This document shows, piece after piece, positions 58,367 to 64,000 of a stretch of DNA of 64,000 nucleotides. The position numbers and the translations under genes are program-made. The stretch's first letter is position 1. Each line of letters begins with the position of its first letter. The notes beneath the pieces are model-generated. The model saw nothing but the letters and a program-made list of their open reading frames with translations, searched no databases and was not told where the DNA came from. The stretch comes from Actinomortierella ambigua (taxonomy: Eukaryota > Mortierellomycota > Mortierellomycetes > Mortierellales > Mortierellaceae): NCBI GenBank assembly GCA_016098155.1, contig JAAAJB010000025.1, forward strand, positions 1 to 64,000, read 5' to 3'.

Positions 58367-61300
58367 TCACCAAAGTCCAAAGGCACCGTTGCCGTTGCTA
58401 GTGTTGGGGTGAGGCTGACCGTGATGATGGCGATGACGATGGCTGTCAAAGTGCGAGTCGGCAGGCTGGCCGGGCTGCGAAGGATACGAGTGCTGGGGGG
58501 CATAGGCCTGGGCCTGCTGCGCTTGTGATGGATGGAACGAGAACTGGGCATCGGGGTGATGCGAATGAGGATCCTGGGCCAGATCGCGGTAGCCGCCGCT
58601 TCGGTCCATCATGCTCGGGTCAAAGGCCATTGGGGAAGGTCCGCCATGTGACAGGCCGAGACCTGCAGGCCCACCCTGCAGCGCCGCCAGGGAAGGGGGC
58701 TGTGGACCAAGGGTAGTGGTCATGACAGAGTTCACGCCAGCGGTGACATTGAGGGACGAGTTGGTGGCGACGGCGGAGGCGGCAGAAGGTGGGTGCTTGA
58801 TGCGCTTGCGGGACAAGTCGAGGTGGTGGACCGACTTTTCGTGCGTACGCAGATTGTGCAGCTGGGTATAGGCCTTTTCGCATCCGGGCTGGGTGCACTT
58901 GAAAGGCTTGAACTTGAAGTCCTCGTGCGCGGTCTTGATGTGCATGGCCAGGGACTTGCGCTGCGAAAACGCCTTGGTGCAGCCCTCGATGATGCACAGG
59001 AAGGGCCGGTACTTGGCCACGGGCGCATGCCCGGTGCGTTCGTGCGACTTTAGATTGTGCAGCTGCGTATATGCCTTGTTGCATCCTTCAAACGAACACT
59101 CAAAGATACGCGCAGCCATGGCTTTGCGTGGAATGCTGTTCATCGAGTCCTTGCCATCCTTGTCCTTGTAAGACATCGAGGGTGACTGTGAAGACGATGG
59201 CTGCGACGACGAGGCATCGCTGCCCTCTTCGGGAATCGCAAAGCCAACGGCACCCGTGGGTGCACCCAGCGAACCTGGGAACGAAGGAAGGAATCCACCC
59301 GGAGCCGACGACGATGTTGTCGACGAGAGCGATGTCTCAGAGCTGTTGCGCGCACGAGATGGCATAGAATTAGTCGAGTGGCGGTGTCTCCGTGGTGAAC
59401 GATCAGGTCCGGCCGAGCCAAAGTTGTTGTTGTTGCCATTGTTGTTGCCGGGCAGGCCGCCGGTCGACATGCGGTGATAATCGCCCAGCGAACCCATGAT
59501 CGAAGGTCCCTGCAGCGGGATGCCCATAGGCGCCATGGGCGAGCCATGCACGGGACTCGAAGACAACGTGGGCGATGTGAACGAGTCACCGGGGTGCATG
59601 CGATCCGAACGCATGCCTGTGGCAGAGCCCTGATTCAGCAGAGCCAAGGGAGTCATGACCTGGCCATGAGGGCCCTGATCCGCCTGATGGTGTGAGGGGT
59701 GCGTATGCGAATGCTGTTGGGGTGGTGCTTGTTGTGCTGAGTATGCGTGTTGAGCAGGGTGGCCCTGATACGGCGTACCGAATGGCGTTTCATATGGCGA
59801 CTGTCCATGCTGGCCGATGCCAGCTGTGGCTGGCGAGAGCAGTGGCAACGTCTGAATGCCGTGAGGCTGCGATGGCAACGTTGGTCCCTGGCCTGCCATG
59901 AATGCCGAGTCAGCGTGTTCGCCATAATCCGACATGTTCCTCATGGCAGCGTTAGGGCGTCCAGTGTGAACTCGCTATGTTTCCGCAAGCAAACCTGATT
60001 AGGTAAGTGACTGGGATCATCTCTAGGCAGAACTAGTCAGACTAACAAAACATAGAGTCCGTTCAATTGACTTACGTTGCGATCAAGACCATCAGGCATA
60101 CCCACATAATGCGCATTACCGTCCATCATGGCAGTGGCGGTCTGGTGGGTAGGTGTAGTTGGCGTGATCGGATGACCTGCATGTCTAACTTGGCTGTCTT
60201 GGGGTGTGCCTGAAAGAAATAAAGGATAATGTTGATAGAAAAGATGAGTGTACTGAAGGCGATAGCGAAATGGAGGGACACAGAGAAAGAGAGTTTGAGG
60301 GGTAGGACAGACCGCGGAAAGGGGTCGCGCGATCTCCATAAAGAGTTCATTCCAAATTTTAACCAACGGATACCATGGAACCCAAATTGTGCATTGTGCG
60401 AAAAAAAAAGACAAAGCCCTCGAAAGCCAAAAGCTTAGATCAGAAACTTGGAGCTAAAAAAAAAATATGTAGCTCTCATTTTCGCACTCTAAAGAAACAC
60501 AAAAGCTCGCGTGCCACTGTAACTAACAACTGCTGGTGTGCGACGGTAACGACAATGTTGTACACTGCACAGTCATAGCCACAAAAAAAAAGGGTGAAGC
60601 ACTGTCCGAAATGGATTCTTCCCGGTTTCCAAAAGAGAGACACCAGTCATTGCACTCATGACGCACTACTCAGGCGAAGGTGGTTGGTTGGTTGGTAGAC
60701 CCTTTTTGAGGTCCTCCACGGAAAGGAAAGAATAGAAAAGAAAGTCATCCCCCTCCCCCTTCTATTCAAATTCACGAGAATGACATTCGACCAATGAAAG
60801 AGTCCGAAGAGAGGAGAGGGTTGCCCAATCTTAAGCGACCCAATCACCTGACCGTGGGAGTGTCCTTCACCCTATGCCTAAAAGGGGCTTTTTTTTTGGT
60901 TGCCAACATTCGTGCTCAAACAAAACAAAAACAAACAAAGAACAAAAAAAAAAAAGTATAAAACTCACCCATCGGGAACGGATGCTGCTGTTGCTGGGAA
61001 GGAGAGGGGTATTGCCCAGCATTCGACATGGTCATCCACATGGGTTGTTGTTGTTGGGCATCCGGAGTCTGGACCTGCTGCTGTTGCTGCTGGTGTGGTG
61101 GTTGTTGAGGGTGTTGTTGATCAAATCCGCTATTGATTAATGTTGGCCAATTGAATAATAAGGAAGAACAAGGAGGTCGGAGAACATTCAACAGTCAGCA
61201 AGGTTCACTCCAGCCAATCATAACCCTGGCAATGACTTCAGAGAGCAACGATAAACAAAATGCCTGGCCGGGACAAGAGGTGTGGGTGATATACGTACCT

Positions 61301-63462
61301 ATACAGAGACTGCTGCTGGTCATAGTAAGCCCCTGAGGCCTGAGAGGGAGGGCGAGGGTATTCTCGATCCTGACCCTGCTGAGACGACGACGTCGCATGT
61401 GGCGACGATGAGTGATCACCGCCATGGTTACCGGGATAGTAAACGCCGGCTCCTCCACTGGAAGAATGTTGATCCTGATGTCTGGCCTGCATATCCTGCG
61501 CATTGGGTTGAGCTGCGAGTTTGACGCCAGACATTGGACAAGAGTTTAAGAGAGGGAGAGAGAGAGAGAGAGAGACAGAGAGAGAGGAAGAGAGAGAGAG
61601 GAAGAGAGAGGGAGGGAGATAGAGGAGAGGAGAGAGGCACGTTCAACGAAAGAGGAAAGCATGTTAGTTTTTTGAGTTTTCTTCCTTCATACACCCAGGA
61701 CAAAGAAAATGGGCGGAATTTGGCTGAGTGTTGTGCCTAAAAGATGCAAGAAAAGAGGGCCACGTCTATTCCTCCCCCTCCCTTCCGCTACCTCTCGGGC
61801 ATAAGAACTAAGAAAAGGATATCCTCAGCATTCATCCAGGGATGAATGGAAGTATGGATGGATGGAGTAAGAAGCGAAAATCCTCCCCGCGGAGATGAGG
61901 GGAAGAGGAGGGCGAGGAAGAAAGGAAGGCAAGGAGAGAAGACAAGAGCAACAGAAGGAGAGGAGGCATCGTTGAATGTCGCCTCACTCGCTCGCTCGTC
62001 AGACAATCAGACACCCTCTCTCTCACACACACTCTCACTCTCTCACTCTTGGAGGATGGAGCCTCGATCTCACGAGTTCACGGGATCGGAGCATAGAACA
62101 TCGTCATTAAAGGAGTCAGAAAGGAGAGAGGAGGGGAGGAAAAAAGGGTCAAGGGCGTGCGTGATCGAGGAGCATCATTCGTTGAAAGTCAGGAAAAAAG
62201 AACAGAGGGGAGGGCTGGGAGAAACCGCAGGGTTAAAGTGAGGTGGGTTGGGTTGGGAAAGGAGAAGAGTGAAAGGAGGGGGGGCCCCAATGCGAATCGA
62301 TTATTTTCTTTTCGACACCAAGCAAGAGGAGACTCAACAAGCGTGAGAGGGAACACCGAGGGTGGGATGGTTAAAGTGTAGTAACCCAGAATTGAGGTTC
62401 AATGAATGTCATATATATGAAACGAGTTGAGTAAGCCGTGCCAAAGGCAAGGCAAGACGGAAGAAAGAAGGAGAATATGAGTGACAGAGAATGAAAAAAA
62501 AAAAAAAAAAAAAAAACACACGTACCATTGTTGGCAGATGTCCAAGTAGAGGACATGACGAGCGGCACCATGCCAGGAGGGCTGGCAGGGTGATGGGACG
62601 TAGGTTGCTGAGAACCGGTAACGGGAGTCGAGGGTACGGGGGGCTCGTGGGCGTCCGTCAGGGGAGGAGGAGGATAGTCGTCATTCATGCCTGAAGGAGG
62701 GTTCGCAATTTCGTTAGAAGCTGAAGTTGTGGTTACAGATGTGCTTGCAGCCACGAGAGGTCCCGAGGAAGACTCGACAACCGGAGAAGAAGAAAAGGTA
62801 GGGGTACGCTCAGCAGCTGAGGAAGCAGAAGCAGTAGCAGTAGCAGAAGAGCCGCGGAGTGCCTGTGCAGTAGCAGCAAGAGGAGAAGTGGTAGAGAGGG
62901 CAGCCAAAGTGGGGGTGGCAATCGAAGGGGAGCTTGCAGCGGATGTGGAGATGGTGGGCGACAATGACTGCAGAGGACGCGAGGCAGAGGAAGTCTGTGG
63001 AGAGGAAGGCTGCTGCTGTTCTGAAGAAGATGAGGAGTTTGTAAATGAGGAAGCAGAAGAAGAGACGGTGGATGCTCTAGAGTTGCCAGTGTATTGATTG
63101 TAAGGATGGTAGTGGTGGTTGTGAGTGTTGTGATATGGATGTTGCTGCTGAAGCTGGATGTGTCTACTGAGGATTGGGTTCAGAAGCGCATGGTCCTGGG
63201 GCTGTGGTGGGGGCTGGTAAATGTCGACGTGGTGCGGGAAAGCCTTTGAATCGACAGGGTCATTATACCCAGGAGCAAAAAAGAGTGGCTGCTGGTGCGG
63301 ATGCGACTGAGGGTGCTGGTGCTGGTGCTGATCGGCAGTGGTTGACGAAGAGTGGTGCGAATGCGAGTGCTGCAGGGAGTGCTGCTGGTGGCGTTGGTCG
63401 TAGAGCACAGAGGGATGAGGCACCTGGATCTGAACCTGGACCTGAGCGTTGTTGGAATGCAT
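58367..63462 (-). CDS. Gln-rich C2H2 zinc-finger transcription factor
   Basis: Exons 63462-62526, 61512-61299, 61129-60969, 60209-60076 and 59974-58367 give 1,017 residues. Three tandem C2H2 fingers lie at about 773-865: ECSFEGCNKAYTQLHNLKSH, FLCIIEGCTKAFSQRKSLAMH and FKCTQPGCEKAYTQLHNLRTH. Fingers one and three share the same helix sequence, TQLHNL, so they should read similar bases. The C-x4-C fingers with KAF/KAY resemble the TFIIIA/ZAP1/MTF-1 type. Everything else is Gln/His/Ser/Pro-rich and probably activating or disordered. A basic patch (DLSRKRIKHPP) follows the fingers and may be a nuclear signal. Introns one (1,013 bp) and three (759 bp) are far longer than the others in this window. 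The join of the outer exons rests on phase and composition only. Confidence 0.75.
61555..61632. repeat. GA-rich microsatellite in zinc-finger gene intron 1
   Basis: Mostly GA dinucleotides, read as a CT-rich tract on the coding strand. It lies shortly upstream of the exon 2 acceptor (61513) and may serve as an extended polypyrimidine tract. Confidence 0.75.
62494..62516. repeat. 23-base poly-A run (poly-T on the minus strand) in zinc-finger gene intron 1
   Basis: An uninterrupted mononucleotide run just after the first exon's donor site on the minus strand. Confidence 0.9.
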
Positions 63463-64000
63463 CAATCAAAGGGCTTGAGTAGCACCGTGTGGAGAACAAT
63501 GGGATAATTGGAGGGAAGGGGAGGGAATGGTTTGCTGCAAGGGAACAGGATGATGATTGTTTTTGTTGCCGTCACCACGTATCACTCAATGATGGACCGT
63601 TGAAGGACAAAACTTGCAGACAACAACAACAATAAAAAAACAATGAAAAGAAAATGGCGGTAGCGAGCAAAGCAAGAAGCAGACAGTGGCGAGGTGCAGA
63701 GGATAGACAATAAAAAAAAAGAATGGAAAGAGAGGAAGGAGAGGAAAGAGGAAAGAGGGGATGTGGCGATCAAAAGCGTATAAAAGAGGGCAAATGAACG
63801 ACAACACAACTGCTGTGAGTGGACGGGTGTGTGTCGCAAGGATAAATTGTGGTGGTAATGGACAGCAATGTCAAGAAGCGGAGGTAAGAGGGGGAAGTGA
63901 GAGAGTCAACGGCTGTGAAAAAATGAAAGGGAGAGGAGACCCACCAAGTATCAAAATCAGAATCGAATGAAAAAAAGAAAGAACCCCTCCCAAGAAAAAA
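63463..64000. promoter_or_regulatory. Upstream region of the zinc-finger gene
   Basis: About 540 bases to the window edge, A/G-rich. On the minus strand TTTTATACG lies near 63776-63784, roughly 310 bases before the start codon, and could be a TATA-like element. No other gene was found. Confidence 0.4.

Overview
This window is nuclear DNA from a filamentous fungus, most likely an early-diverging one (Mortierellomycota or Mucoromycota). The genes are intron-rich, with short GT-AG introns, and are packed head-to-head and tail-to-tail. The proteins carry long Gln, Ser, Gly and His homopolymers. The gene content fits a non-Dikarya fungus: an animal-type O-GlcNAc transferase (GT41), two LARGE-like GT49 enzymes, an Integrator subunit 3 and a Crinkler-type fragment. 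The lineage is an inference from family content; no rRNA or marker gene is present.

Layout. 1-4387 (+): 5'-truncated GT49 glycosyltransferase with giant low-complexity tails. 5047-12139 (-): a 2,274-aa OGT. 12140-15118: 3 kb without genes. 15119-17883 (-): PEX5. 18927-23506 (+): VIT/vWA protein, divergent from PEX5. 23763-29319 (-): the NOT4 E3 ligase of CCR4-NOT. 30224-32784 (+): WDR70, followed on the same strand by a small secreted protein (32931-33440), NOP56 (33873-35726) and CLU1 (36508-40932). 41165-43037 (-): TIPIN/Csm3. 43038-44734: a decayed segment with a Crinkler N-domain remnant and a strong hairpin. 44735-46275 (+): a compact second GT49. 46534-46743 (-): a small secreted six-cysteine peptide with CSalpha-beta defensin spacing. 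46978-51319 (-): TANGO6/Rtp1. 51753-57896 (+): INTS3. 58367-63462 (-): a Gln-rich C2H2 zinc-finger protein.

Most genes are housekeeping: mRNA decay, snoRNP assembly, peroxisome import, mitochondrial positioning, fork protection and Integrator. The two GT49 paralogs suggest Golgi glycan extension, and OGT suggests nucleocytoplasmic O-GlcNAc signalling. The least explained items are the defensin-like peptide, the Crinkler remnant with its adjacent hairpin, and the large disordered additions on otherwise conserved enzymes. Gene models were built by reading splice sites and checking phase by hand. Every multi-exon model given sums to whole codons, but none has transcript support.
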